In this document: positions 25,789 through 35,230 of the stretch, piece by piece
Layout of the letters: every line of letters begins with the position of its first letter
Position numbering within the stretch: position 1 is the first letter of the stretch
NCBI RefSeq assembly: GCF_004791585.1
Contig: NZ_SRUU01000014.1
Coordinates: 112,468-176,467, forward strand
From: Mesorhizobium sp. M1C.F.Ca.ET.210.01.1.1
GTDB taxonomy: Bacteria; Pseudomonadota; Alphaproteobacteria; Rhizobiales; Rhizobiaceae
Direction of reading: 5' to 3'
DNA length: 64,000 bases
The notes under the pieces: model-generated
What the model was told of the DNA's origin: nothing
Seen by the model: the letters and a program-made list of their open reading frames with translations, nothing else
The model's database searches: none
Position numbers and translations under genes: made by a program

Positions 25789-26777
25789 GCCGAATGACGA
25801 TTCTCACCGAGGCTGATCTTCACAAGATCGTGACGCTCGACCTCGATGCCGTTGCCTGCGTCGAAAACGCCTTTCGCGCCTTGGCCACGCTGCCAGTGGC
25901 GATGCCGCCGATTCTGCGGCTCGACATTCACGAGCATCGCGGCGAGGTCGACGTGAAGTCCGCCTATGTGCCCGGCATAGACGGCTTCGCCGTCAAGATA
26001 AGCTCCGGCTTCTTCGACAATCCGAAGCTCGGCCTGCCGAGCGGCGGCGGCATGATGGTGCTGCTCTCGGCCAAGACCGGCGTGGTCGAGGCGCTGCTGC
26101 TCGACAATGGCTACCTGACCGATATTCGCACTGCCGCAGCCGGTGCGGTCGCGGCGAAGCATCTGTCACGAGCCGACTCCAAGATCGCGGCGATTTTCGG
26201 CGCCGGTTTGCAGGCCGGCCTGCAATTGGAAGCCTTGCGCCTTGTCAGGCCGATCGAGGAAGCGCGCATCTGGGCGCGCGACGCCGCCAAGGCCGAGGCG
26301 ATCGCTGCCCGCCTGCGCGAGAAACTGGGCATCATGGTGCGGGCCGAGCCGGATGCGGCGAACGCGGCGGCCGGTGCCGACATCATCGTCACCACCACGC
26401 CTTCGACCGAGCCGCTGATCAAGGCCGGTTTCGTTTCCGCCGGCCAGCACATCACCGCCATGGGCTCGGATGCCGAGCACAAGAACGAGATCGCGCCGGC
26501 GATCCTGCGCATGGCCGATCTCTATGTGGCCGACAGCGCCAAGCAGACGCGGCGTCTGGGTGAACTCCACCACGCGATCGACGCAGGCGTGATGGCCGCC
26601 GACGCCGAAGTGACCGAACTCGGCCAGATCATCGCCGGTGAAAGGCACGGCCGACGCTCGGCGAGCGACATCACCATCGCCGACCTCACCGGCACAGGCG
26701 TGCAGGACACCGCGATCGCCACCTTGGCCCGCGACCGCGCGCGGGCGGCGAGGGCCGGAACGATTTTTGAAAGCTGA
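25785..26777 (+). CDS. eutC: EutC, ornithine cyclodeaminase-like protein
   Basis: A 330-residue member of the ornithine cyclodeaminase/mu-crystallin family with an NAD-binding Rossmann core (IAAIFGAGLQAGLQLEALR). It also has the family motifs VDVKSAYVPGIDGFAVKISS and TDIRTAAAGAVAAKHL. In eut clusters it is paired with EutB for hydroxyectoine conversion, probably as an NAD-dependent reductase or isomerase; this is inference from context. The ATG overlaps the eutB stop (ATGA). Confidence 0.9.
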   Translation: MSRMTILTEADLHKIVTLDLDAVACVENAFRALATLPVAMPPILRLDIHEHRGEVDVKSAYVPGIDGFAVKISSGFFDNPKLGLPSGGGMMVLLSAKTGVVEALLLDNGYLTDIRTAAAGAVAAKHLSRADSKIAAIFGAGLQAGLQLEALRLVRPIEEARIWARDAAKAEAIAARLREKLGIMVRAEPDAANAAAGADIIVTTTPSTEPLIKAGFVSAGQHITAMGSDAEHKNEIAPAILRMADLYVADSAKQTRRLGELHHAIDAGVMAADAEVTELGQIIAGERHGRRSASDITIADLTGTGVQDTAIATLARDRARAARAGTIFES

Positions 26778-26789
26778 TGCCTGGCCAGC

Positions 26790-26827
26790 GCGTGATCCGA
26801 GGGAACCGGTTTTCCGAAAGATCACGC
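26790..26827. repeat. rhizobial intergenic palindrome
   Basis: GCGTGATC at 26790-26797 pairs with GATCACGC at 26820-26827 around a core containing AACCGGTT. This GATC-AACCGGTT palindrome is a familiar repeat between genes of Rhizobiales. It occupies the only sizable gap within eutABCDE, just before eutD. Confidence 0.65.
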
Positions 26828-26860
26828 TCAAATAGGCCCAACAAACGAGGACTAAGAACG

Positions 26861-28039
26861 ATGCAGCCAAACCTGAAATTCTCGCGAGGCGAATTTGCCG
26901 AACGCCTCGCCAAGACGCGGAAGGCCATGGAGGCCAAGGGGGTCGATCTGCTGATCGTCAGCGATCCCTCCAACATGGCATGGCTGACGGGTTATGACGG
27001 CTGGTCGTTCTATGTGCATCAGGCGGTGATCGTGCCGCCGTCAGGCGAGCCAGTTTGGTACGGTCGTGGCCAGGATGCCAACGGCGCCAAGCGCACCGCC
27101 TATCTCGCCCATGACAACATCATCGGCTACGCCGACCACTACGTGCAGTCGACCGAGCGCCACCCGATGGACTATCTCGCCAGCGTGCTTGCCGAGCGTC
27201 GCTGGGACAAGCTGACGATCGGCGTCGAGATGGACAATTACTGGTTCTCGGCCGCCGCCTTTGCTTCGCTGCAGAAGCACCTGCCCAATGCCCGTTTCGT
27301 CGACGCCACCGCGCTGGTCAACTGGCAGCGCGCGGTGAAGAGCGCGACCGAGATCGAATACATGCGCAACGCCGCCCGCATCGTCGAGGCCATGCACCAG
27401 CGCATCGTCGACAGAATAGAAGTCGGCATGCGCAAATGCGATCTGGTCGCCGAGATCTACGACGCCGGCACACGCGGCGTCGCCGGCATCGGCGGCGACT
27501 ATCCGGCGATCGTGCCGCTGCTGCCGTCGGGCGCCGACGCTTCGGCGCCGCATCTCACCTGGGACGACAAGCCGATGAAGGCGGGCGAGGGCACGTTCTT
27601 CGAGATCGCCGGCTGCTACAACCGCTACCACTGCCCGCTGTCGCGCACCGTCTTCCTGGGCAAGCCGACGCAGGCCTTCCTCGATGCCGAGAAGGCGACG
27701 CTGGAAGGCATGGAGGCCGGCCTTGCCGCGGCCAAGCCGGGCAACACCTGCGAAGGCATCGCCAATGCCTTCTTCGCCGTCCTGAAGAAGTACGGCATCG
27801 TCAAGGACAACCGCACCGGCTACCCGATCGGCCTTTCCTATCCGCCGGACTGGGGCGAGCGCACCATGAGCCTGCGCCCCGGCGACCGCACCGAGCTCAG
27901 GCCCGGCATGACCTTCCATTTCATGACCGGGCTGTGGCTGGAGACGATGGGGCTGGAAATCACCGAGTCGATCCTGATCACCGAGACCGGCGTCGAATGC
28001 CTGGCCAATGTGCCGCGCAAGTTGTTCGTGAAGGATTGA
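26861..28039 (+). CDS. doeA: ectoine hydrolase (DoeA/EutD)
   Basis: A 392-residue protein of the M24 (creatinase/prolidase) fold. The N-terminal domain has DLLIVSDPSNMAWLTGYDGW. The pita-bread C-terminal domain runs from about residue 165, with GVAGIGGDYPAIVPLLPSG and NRYHCPLSRTVFLGKP. DoeA/EutD opens the ectoine ring to N-alpha-acetyl-L-2,4-diaminobutyrate, the signal molecule for EnuR. The ATG at 26861 has GAGG ten bases upstream. Length (about 390-400) and position before eutE match the family. Confidence 0.93.
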   Translation: MQPNLKFSRGEFAERLAKTRKAMEAKGVDLLIVSDPSNMAWLTGYDGWSFYVHQAVIVPPSGEPVWYGRGQDANGAKRTAYLAHDNIIGYADHYVQSTERHPMDYLASVLAERRWDKLTIGVEMDNYWFSAAAFASLQKHLPNARFVDATALVNWQRAVKSATEIEYMRNAARIVEAMHQRIVDRIEVGMRKCDLVAEIYDAGTRGVAGIGGDYPAIVPLLPSGADASAPHLTWDDKPMKAGEGTFFEIAGCYNRYHCPLSRTVFLGKPTQAFLDAEKATLEGMEAGLAAAKPGNTCEGIANAFFAVLKKYGIVKDNRTGYPIGLSYPPDWGERTMSLRPGDRTELRPGMTFHFMTGLWLETMGLEITESILITETGVECLANVPRKLFVKD

Positions 28040-28044
28040 GCCCG

Positions 28045-29046
28045 ATGGCAGCTCTGCGTCCGTCGCCGATCGCGCCGACCGTCGACTTCGAGCGCGACGG
28101 CGTGCAGCACGGCTTCCTGCGCCTGCCCTACAGCCGCGACGATTCTGCCTGGGGATCGGTGATGATCCCGGTCTGCGTGATCCGCAACGGCAAGGGGCCG
28201 GCGGCTTTGCTCACCGGCGGCAATCACGGCGACGAATATGAAGGGCCGCTGGCTCTCTATGAGCTTGCCCGCATGCTCGATCCAAAGGACGTCTCCGGCA
28301 CGGTCATCATCGTGCCGGCGATGAACTATCCCGCCTTCCGCGCCGGCACGCGCACCTCGCCGATCGACAAGGGCAACATGAACCGCAGCTTTCCCGGCAG
28401 GCCCGACGGCACCGTGACAGAAAAGATTGCAGATTATTTCCAGCGCGAATTGCTGCCGCGGGCGGACATCGTGTTCGACTTCCACTCCGGGGGAAAGACG
28501 CTGGACTTCGTGCCCTTCTGCGCCGCGCACACACTGCCGGACAAGGCGCAGGAGCAAAAGGCCTTCGCCGCGGTCGAGGCTTTCTCGGCGCCGTTCTCGA
28601 TGCGCATGACCGAGATCGATGCGGTCGGCATGTATGACACGGCGGCCGAGGAGATGGGCAAGATCTTCGTCACCACCGAGCTCGGCGGCGGGGGAACCTC
28701 CCGCGCGGAGACGGTGAGCATCGCGCGGCGGGGCGTCCTCAACGTGCTGCGCCATGCCGGCATTGTTGCTGGGGCGGTCGAGAAGACTCGAACTCAGTGG
28801 TTGGATATGCCTTCGGGAGATTGCTTCGCCTTCGCCGAGAGCGACGGCATGATCGAGACGATGATCGATCTCGGCGGGACGGTGGAGGAAGGCCAGGTCG
28901 TGGCGCGCATCCATTCGACCGGCCGCACCGGCATCGCGCCACAGGAAATCAGGGCCAGGATGCCGGGCCTGCTCGCAGCCCGTCACTTCCCCGGCCTGGT
29001 CAAGGCGGGCGATTGTGTCTCGGTGATCGCCGCCGAGGTCGACTGA
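28045..29046 (+). CDS. doeB: N-alpha-acetyl-L-2,4-diaminobutyrate deacetylase (DoeB/EutE)
   Basis: A 333-residue zinc-dependent deacylase of the succinylglutamate desuccinylase/aspartoacylase family. Zinc ligands are His61 and Glu64 (GGNHGDEYEG) and His147 (VFDFHSGG). An Asn-Arg pair (GNMNRSFPGRP) is placed for carboxylate binding. It releases acetate from the EutD product to give diaminobutyrate. The ATG lies five bases after the eutD stop, with AAGGA upstream. It is the last gene of the operon and is followed by a perfect hairpin. Confidence 0.93.
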   Translation: MAALRPSPIAPTVDFERDGVQHGFLRLPYSRDDSAWGSVMIPVCVIRNGKGPAALLTGGNHGDEYEGPLALYELARMLDPKDVSGTVIIVPAMNYPAFRAGTRTSPIDKGNMNRSFPGRPDGTVTEKIADYFQRELLPRADIVFDFHSGGKTLDFVPFCAAHTLPDKAQEQKAFAAVEAFSAPFSMRMTEIDAVGMYDTAAEEMGKIFVTTELGGGGTSRAETVSIARRGVLNVLRHAGIVAGAVEKTRTQWLDMPSGDCFAFAESDGMIETMIDLGGTVEEGQVVARIHSTGRTGIAPQEIRARMPGLLAARHFPGLVKAGDCVSVIAAEVD

Positions 29047-29074
29047 CGCTGATCTGCCCACGCCGCGCCGATCT

Positions 29075-29101
29075 CGTAACGCAGGTCCCACCTGCGTTAC
29101 G
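29075..29101. terminator. perfect hairpin between convergent operons
   Basis: A 12-bp perfect stem (29075-29086 with 29090-29101) and a 3-base CCC loop, located 28 bases after the eutE stop and eight bases beyond the stop of the convergent dehydratase gene. It is suited to stop both operons, though there is no T-tract on either side. Confidence 0.75.
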
Positions 29102-29108
29102 CCCGCGT

Positions 29109-30386
29109 TCAACCTTGGAATCGATAAGCGGCAATGGTGTCCGGCTTCATCTCGATCGAGAAACCCGGCGCCGTCGGCGGCATGTAGGCCGCATTCTCGA
29201 TCACGCAGGGCTCGAGGAAATGCTCATGCAGGTGATCGACATATTCGATCACCCGTCCGTCCTTGGTGCCCGCCACCGCGATATAGTCGATCATCGAGAG
29301 ATGCTGGACATATTCGCACAGGCCGACGCCGCCGGCATGCGGCCAGACCGGCAGGCCGAACTTGGCCGCGATCAGCAGGACGGCCAGGACCTCGTTGAGG
29401 CCACCCATGCGGCAGGAATCGATCTGCACGATATCGATCGCGCCACCGGCGATGAACTGCTTGAACATGATGCGGTTCTGGCACATCTCGCCGGTCGCGA
29501 CCTTCATCGGCGCCACGGATTTACGGATCCTGGCGTGGCCGGCGACATCGTCCGGACTGGTAGGCTCTTCGATGAAGAAGGGCTTGGCGAAAGCTAGATC
29601 CTTGAGCCAATCGATTGCCTGATCGACCTCCCAGACCTGGTTGGCGTCGATCATCAGGTAGCGGTCCGCGCCGATCACCTCGCGGGCGATCCTGAGGCGG
29701 CGGATGTCGTCGGCGCGGTCGCGGCCGACTTTGAGCTTGATGTGATTGAAGCCCTGGTCGACCGCCTCCTGGCAGAGGCGCCTGAGCTTGTCGTCGGGAT
29801 AGCCGAGCCAGCCGGCCGAGGTGGTGTAGCAGGCATAGCCTTCGCGCTCGAGCGTGGCGATACGCCCGGCCTTGCCGGCCTCGGCCTTCTTTAGAATCTC
29901 CAGCGCTTCGGCCGGTGTGATCGCGTCGGTTAGATAGCGGAAGTCGACGATCCGGACGATCTCCTCCGGGCTCATCTCGGCGACCAGGCGCCAGACCGGC
30001 TTGCCGGCTTCCTTTGCCCACAGGTCCCAGACCGCGTTGACCACCGCGCCGACCGCAAGATGCATGGCGCCCTTGTCCGGGCCGATCCAGCGCAACTGGC
30101 TGTCGCCTGTCACGTGATGCCAGAAGCGGCTGGGGTCCTGCTTCACCCAGTCGAGGTCGAGCCCGACGACCAGGTGGCGCAGCGCCTCGATTGCCGCGCA
30201 GCAGATCTCGTTGCCGCGGCCGATCGTGAAGGTGAGGCCGTGGCCCTTCAGCGACGGAGCGTCGGTGTCGAGGATGACGTAAGCCGCCGAATAGTCCGGG
30301 TCGGGGTTCATCGCGTCCGAGCCGTCGAGGCTTTGCGACGTCGGAAAGCGCAGGTCGAAGACGCGAAGATCGGTAATCCGGGTCAT
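29109..30386 (-). CDS. L-fuconate dehydratase-type enolase superfamily enzyme
   Basis: A 425-residue enolase-superfamily acid-sugar dehydratase. The base motif is HIKLKVGRD; metal ligands lie in MIDANQVWEVD and FFIEEPTSPDD, and the second base region is PVWPHAGGVGLCEYVQHLSM. The match to L-fuconate dehydratase is strong in SAGWLGYPDDKLRRLCQEA. It should turn L-fuconate (or a related 6-deoxyaldonate) into the 2-keto-3-deoxy acid. GACGAGG sits eight bases before the ATG at 30386; an ATG at 30392 is the alternative. It is the last gene of the leftward sugar operon. Confidence 0.88.
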   Translation of the reverse strand: MTRITDLRVFDLRFPTSQSLDGSDAMNPDPDYSAAYVILDTDAPSLKGHGLTFTIGRGNEICCAAIEALRHLVVGLDLDWVKQDPSRFWHHVTGDSQLRWIGPDKGAMHLAVGAVVNAVWDLWAKEAGKPVWRLVAEMSPEEIVRIVDFRYLTDAITPAEALEILKKAEAGKAGRIATLEREGYACYTTSAGWLGYPDDKLRRLCQEAVDQGFNHIKLKVGRDRADDIRRLRIAREVIGADRYLMIDANQVWEVDQAIDWLKDLAFAKPFFIEEPTSPDDVAGHARIRKSVAPMKVATGEMCQNRIMFKQFIAGGAIDIVQIDSCRMGGLNEVLAVLLIAAKFGLPVWPHAGGVGLCEYVQHLSMIDYIAVAGTKDGRVIEYVDHLHEHFLEPCVIENAAYMPPTAPGFSIEMKPDTIAAYRFQG

Positions 30387-30399
30387 GCTCATTGCCTCG

Positions 30400-31131
30400 T
30401 CAGATCGACCAGCCGCCGTCGATATTATACGCCTGCCCGGTCGTGTAGGTCGCACCGGCCAGATAGACCGCGAGATCGGCGATCTCTTCCGCCGTGCCCA
30501 GCCTTCCCATCGGCTGGCGGGCGATGAAGGCCGCGCGAGCGACTTCGTAGTCGCCCTGGGCGCGCATGCGGCTTTCGAGCGAGGGGCTCTCGACCGTGCC
30601 GGGACAGACGGCGTTGCAGCGGATGCCCCGGGCGACATAGTCGGCGGCGATCGATTTGGTCAGGCCGATCACGGCCGCCTTGGTCACGCCATAGGCGAAG
30701 CGGTTCGGCACGCCCTTCGGCGCGCCGGCGACCGAGGCCATGTTGATGATCGCGCCGTCGCCGCGCTCCAGCATCCCGGGCAGCACGGCGCGGATGGTGC
30801 GGATCATGGCGCGCACATTGAGATTGAAGGCAAAGTCGAGGTCCTCGTCCTTCATCTCCAGGATAGAGCCCGAATGGACGAAGCCGGCGCAATTGAACAG
30901 CGCGTCGACGCGGCCGATTTCGGCGGAGGCGGCTTTGACAGCATCGTCGCTCAGCACATCGAGCTTGCGGGTCTTGATATCGGGCGTCTTGCCGAGTTCG
31001 GCCAGAGCCGCCTCGTTGATGTCGGTGGCGTGGACGGTAGCGCCGGCTCTCGCGAAAGCCAGCGCGCTCGCCCGACCGATGCCTTGTGCGGCAGCCGTGA
31101 CGACCACCACCTTGCCTGTCAGATCAGCCAT
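30400..31131 (-). CDS. SDR, probable 2-keto-3-deoxy-L-fuconate dehydrogenase
   Basis: A 243-residue SDR with the cofactor loop VVVTAAAQGIGRAS, FNCAGFVHSG, catalytic FAYGVTKAAVIGL and the terminal GQAYNIDGGWSI. It resembles the DHRS6-like group, which includes bacterial 2-keto-3-deoxy-L-fuconate 4-dehydrogenases. Its place 13 bases upstream of the fuconate dehydratase supports that step. The hydrolase that should follow in the pathway (a fumarylacetoacetate hydrolase-fold enzyme) is not in the window. Confidence 0.85.
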   Translation of the reverse strand: MADLTGKVVVVTAAAQGIGRASALAFARAGATVHATDINEAALAELGKTPDIKTRKLDVLSDDAVKAASAEIGRVDALFNCAGFVHSGSILEMKDEDLDFAFNLNVRAMIRTIRAVLPGMLERGDGAIINMASVAGAPKGVPNRFAYGVTKAAVIGLTKSIAADYVARGIRCNAVCPGTVESPSLESRMRAQGDYEVARAAFIARQPMGRLGTAEEIADLAVYLAGATYTTGQAYNIDGGWSI

Positions 31132-31146
31132 GTTTTTCTCCGTCTT

Positions 31147-31599
31147 TCAGCCGAGCCGGGGGTGCCGCTCGACGATATAGATGTGATCGGCGGCCAGCAC
31201 GACCTCGTCGCGCTGGTTCAAAACCTCGACACGTTCGATGACGCGCCCGGAGCCCGGCCGTTTCGGGTCATCCTCCTTCGCGGCAATGGTCGTGCGCGTG
31301 CGGATCGTGTCGCCGATGAACACCGGTTTGATGAAGCGCAGCCTGTCATAGCCGTAGGAGAAGGCGACGGGATTGACGACGCTCGCCGTCAGGCCGACGC
31401 CGACCGAGAACACCAGCGTGCCGTGCGCGATGCGCTGGCCGAATGGCGTCGTCTTCATGAACTCGGCATCCATGTGATGCGGGAAGAAGTCGCCGGTGTG
31501 GCCGGCATGGACGACGAAATCCGTCTCGGTGATAGTGCGGCCGCTGGTCAGCCGCGACGAGCCGATCTCGTAGTCCTCGAAATAGGTGACCTGTTCCAT
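31147..31599 (-). CDS. MaoC family dehydratase in the deoxysugar operon
   Basis: A 150-residue single hot-dog fold protein of the MaoC (R-specific enoyl-CoA hydratase) family. The catalytic Asp-His type motif is HTGDFFPHHMD, followed by FGQRIAHGTLVFSVG. It shares the segment FSYGYDRLRFIKPVFIGDTI almost exactly with the MaoC protein at 42720-43271. Its substrate in a sugar operon is unclear, because no CoA-activating gene is in the same operon. It is separated from its neighbours by 8 and 15 bases. Confidence 0.87.
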   Translation of the reverse strand: MEQVTYFEDYEIGSSRLTSGRTITETDFVVHAGHTGDFFPHHMDAEFMKTTPFGQRIAHGTLVFSVGVGLTASVVNPVAFSYGYDRLRFIKPVFIGDTIRTRTTIAAKEDDPKRPGSGRVIERVEVLNQRDEVVLAADHIYIVERHPRLG

Positions 31600-31607
31600 G
31601 CCGTTCC

Positions 31608-32681
31608 TTACGGTTTCTCGGCCAGCGGAGTCGCCGGCGCGGCGCTCGATTTATAGGCGGCTTCCACCAGCGCCATGGTGTTCCAGGCATCCTCGACCGA
31701 GCTGACCAGTTCGGCGTCGTCGCCGCAAGCAAAACGCTGGACATTGGCCATGCGCCCGACGAAGGCGTCGGGGAACCATTCGCCCGCCAGCGGCACGCTG
31801 ACCCAGTCCGACCCGCCCTTGGGGTAGATCTCGAGCACGTCAGGCTCGCCGCGCGGATAGTCGAGATTGAGGCCGAGCTTGACGTAGGCAGCGCCCTCGG
31901 TGCCGCAAATGCGGAACTCGCAGGCCTGGTGCCGGCGGCCGAACTTGTGGTCGTGATTGATCGAGAGCGCGCAGCGCACCGTGTCGCCGTAGTCGAGGAT
32001 GGCGCTGGTGCGTGTCTGCGCCACCCGATGATTGGGATGGCCGAGGGTTTTCGCGTGAACGCCCTTGGGGTCGCCCAGAAGCTGGCGGATCAGGTCGAGA
32101 TAGTGGATCGAATGCATGGCGATCTCGACGCGTGGCGCCTTGAGCAGGAATTCCCAGAGCTGCCACGGGGTGGCCAGCGCCAGCCAGGCGTCGAAGTCGA
32201 CGACCTCCCCCAGCCAGCCCTTGGCGATCGCATCCTTCAGCGCCAGCATCATCGGCGCGAAGCGAAGCTGGAAGTTGAACGCCGCCTTGAGTTTTCTGGC
32301 GCGGCAGATTTCGAGGATCTCGGTGGCCTCGCCGAGATAATTGCCCATCGGCTTCTGGATCAGCACCACTGCGCCGTCGGGTAGCGCCTTCAGCACGTCG
32401 GCGTGCCGGCCGGGCGGCGTGGCAAGGTCGAAGATCGCGTCCTTGACCGCCACCGCTTCATCCACCGAGCGGAATGCTGTCACGCCCCATGTCTCGGCGA
32501 GTGCCTGCGCCTTGGCCTGGTCCGGATCGTAGAGGCCGACAACCGGAAAGCCGGCCTTGCGGTAGGCGGGGAAATGCGCGTCGCCTACGATCGAGCCGGC
32601 GCCGAAAGTGACGATCGGGCGCGGCTTCGCAGGTGCTGGCCAGGACTGTGCCAGCGTGGCGGGATCGAAGGTGTCAGTCAT
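31608..32681 (-). CDS. Gfo/Idh/MocA family oxidoreductase
   Basis: A 357-residue NAD(P)-dependent oxidoreductase. The Rossmann domain starts PIVTFGAGSIVGDAHFPAYR, and VVLIQKPMGNYLGEATEI carries the conserved Lys-Pro. The C-terminal sheet domain includes EIAMHSIHYLDLIRQLLGDP. It could be the sugar dehydrogenase at the head of the pathway, which otherwise lacks one; this is inference. The ATG at 32681 overlaps the mutarotase by eight bases. ATG 32696 would overlap by 23. Confidence 0.85.
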   Translation of the reverse strand: MTDTFDPATLAQSWPAPAKPRPIVTFGAGSIVGDAHFPAYRKAGFPVVGLYDPDQAKAQALAETWGVTAFRSVDEAVAVKDAIFDLATPPGRHADVLKALPDGAVVLIQKPMGNYLGEATEILEICRARKLKAAFNFQLRFAPMMLALKDAIAKGWLGEVVDFDAWLALATPWQLWEFLLKAPRVEIAMHSIHYLDLIRQLLGDPKGVHAKTLGHPNHRVAQTRTSAILDYGDTVRCALSINHDHKFGRRHQACEFRICGTEGAAYVKLGLNLDYPRGEPDVLEIYPKGGSDWVSVPLAGEWFPDAFVGRMANVQRFACGDDAELVSSVEDAWNTMALVEAAYKSSAAPATPLAEKP

Positions 32682-33003
32682 GGTGGAAGACTTCATCCAT
32701 CATCGCCCACCATTCGCCTTCCTGCCTGGTCGGCAAAGGCTGCTGGCAAGGCATGCAGAACTCCCACCATTCCTGGGTCTTCGGGTCGGCGGCCATCTTG
32801 GCCGCGTCGGCTGCGTAATCAGTGCCGTGATACTCGAAATAGGAAAACAGCAGGTTCTCCGGCCGCTTGAGATAGATCGAGTAGTTCTTGATGTTGCAGG
32901 CCGAGATCATCTTGAGCACGTCCGGCCAGACGGCGGCGTGCAGGCGCACATACTCCTCGACCTTCTCCGGCTTCAGACCAAGCACCATGCCCATGCGCTG
33001 CAT
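32674..33003 (-). CDS. L-rhamnose/L-fucose mutarotase (RhaM family)
   Basis: A 109-residue protein beginning MQRMGMVLGLKPEKVEEYVR with a conserved His in LHAAVWPDVL, the IKNYSIYLKRPENLLFSYFEY segment and the tryptophan-rich WWEFCMPCQQPLP. RhaM-family enzymes interconvert the alpha and beta forms of 6-deoxysugars. GGAGGG lies seven bases before the ATG. Its presence is the strongest sign that the imported sugar is a 6-deoxyhexose such as L-fucose or L-rhamnose. It starts one base after the stop of the preceding gene. Confidence 0.9.
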   Translation of the reverse strand: MQRMGMVLGLKPEKVEEYVRLHAAVWPDVLKMISACNIKNYSIYLKRPENLLFSYFEYHGTDYAADAAKMAADPKTQEWWEFCMPCQQPLPTRQEGEWWAMMDEVFHHD

Positions 33004-33004
33004 C

Positions 33005-34126
33005 TCAATCCCTCCGTTCGGTGACGGTGACGCTGAACTCGGCGATGCCGCGCGCCCTGATCGCATCGAAATCCCAATCGATGCCGAGGCCCGGCTCGCT
33101 CGGCGCCAGCGCATGGCCGTTCTTGATCACCATCTTCCTGCCCGTCAACTCATCCAGCTGCGGAATGTACTCGACATATTTGCCGTTCGGCACCGCGCAG
33201 GCCAGGCTGACATGCAGTTCCATCAGGAAATGCGGGCAGATCGGCATGTCGAAGGCTTCCGCCATATGCGCCACCTTCAGCCAGGGGGTGATGCCGCCGA
33301 TGCGGCCGACATCGACCTGGACGATGCTGCAGCCGCCCTGCTGCATATACTCGCGGAAATGGCGGATCGAATAAAGCGACTCGCCGACGGCAATGGGCGT
33401 CGCGGTCGCATTCGACAGCCGCACATGGCCATCGATGTCGTCGGCCGGCAGCGGCTCCTCGATCCAGGCGAGATCGAGGTCGCGCAGCCGCTCGGCGCGG
33501 CGGATGGCTTCATCGACGGAAAAGCCCTGGTTGCAGTCGGTCATGATCTCGTAGCCGTCGCCGACCGCCTTGCGCACCGCCGAAAGCCGGGCGAAGTCCT
33601 CGGCGCCATGCGGCTTGCCGATCTTGACCTTGGAGCCGGTGAACCCTTTCGCCTTGGCGGCCACGGCATCCTCGACGAGGGCACCCGTCTCGATATGCAG
33701 CCAGCCGCCTTCGGTGGTGTAGAGCGGGCAACGGTCCTTGGCGCCGCCGGCAAGCTTCCAGAGCGGCAGTCTCTGCTTCTTCGCCCGAAGGTCCCAGAGC
33801 GCGGTGTCGATTGCCGCGAGCGCGATTGCCGTGATGGCGCCGATGGTTGTGGCGTGGGTGGCGAATTCGAGTTCATGCCATATGGCCTCGATCCGGTCGG
33901 CGTCCTCGCCGATCAGGCGCGGCGCCAGATGATCGGAAAGAAGCCGCATCACCGAGGATCCGCCGGTGCCGATCGTGTAGCTGTAACCCATGCCGACCGC
34001 GCCGTCGGCGTCGGTGATGGTGACGATCGGCGTCTCCTGGCTGACAAAGCTCTGGATGGCGTCGGTGCGCCTCACCTTCGGCGCCAGGTCGACCATCGAA
34101 AGCTCTATCTTTTCGATCTTCGCCAT
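33005..34126 (-). CDS. mandelate racemase/muconate lactonizing family enzyme
   Basis: A 373-residue enolase-superfamily protein of the mandelate racemase subgroup. It has the Lys-x-Lys base (GSKVKIGKP), metal ligands in MTDCNQGFSVDEA, WIEEPLPADD and VGESLY, and a second base His in PICPHFLMELHV. The family covers acid-sugar dehydratases and racemases; its substrate is not recognisable. It is a second enolase-superfamily enzyme in the same operon as the fuconate dehydratase, which suggests two acid sugars or an epimerisation step. It lies two bases after the ABC ATPase gene. Confidence 0.87.
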   Translation of the reverse strand: MAKIEKIELSMVDLAPKVRRTDAIQSFVSQETPIVTITDADGAVGMGYSYTIGTGGSSVMRLLSDHLAPRLIGEDADRIEAIWHELEFATHATTIGAITAIALAAIDTALWDLRAKKQRLPLWKLAGGAKDRCPLYTTEGGWLHIETGALVEDAVAAKAKGFTGSKVKIGKPHGAEDFARLSAVRKAVGDGYEIMTDCNQGFSVDEAIRRAERLRDLDLAWIEEPLPADDIDGHVRLSNATATPIAVGESLYSIRHFREYMQQGGCSIVQVDVGRIGGITPWLKVAHMAEAFDMPICPHFLMELHVSLACAVPNGKYVEYIPQLDELTGRKMVIKNGHALAPSEPGLGIDWDFDAIRARGIAEFSVTVTERRD

Positions 34127-34128
34127 CG

Positions 34129-35226
<1,098 letters not shown>

Positions 35227-35230
35227 CGGA

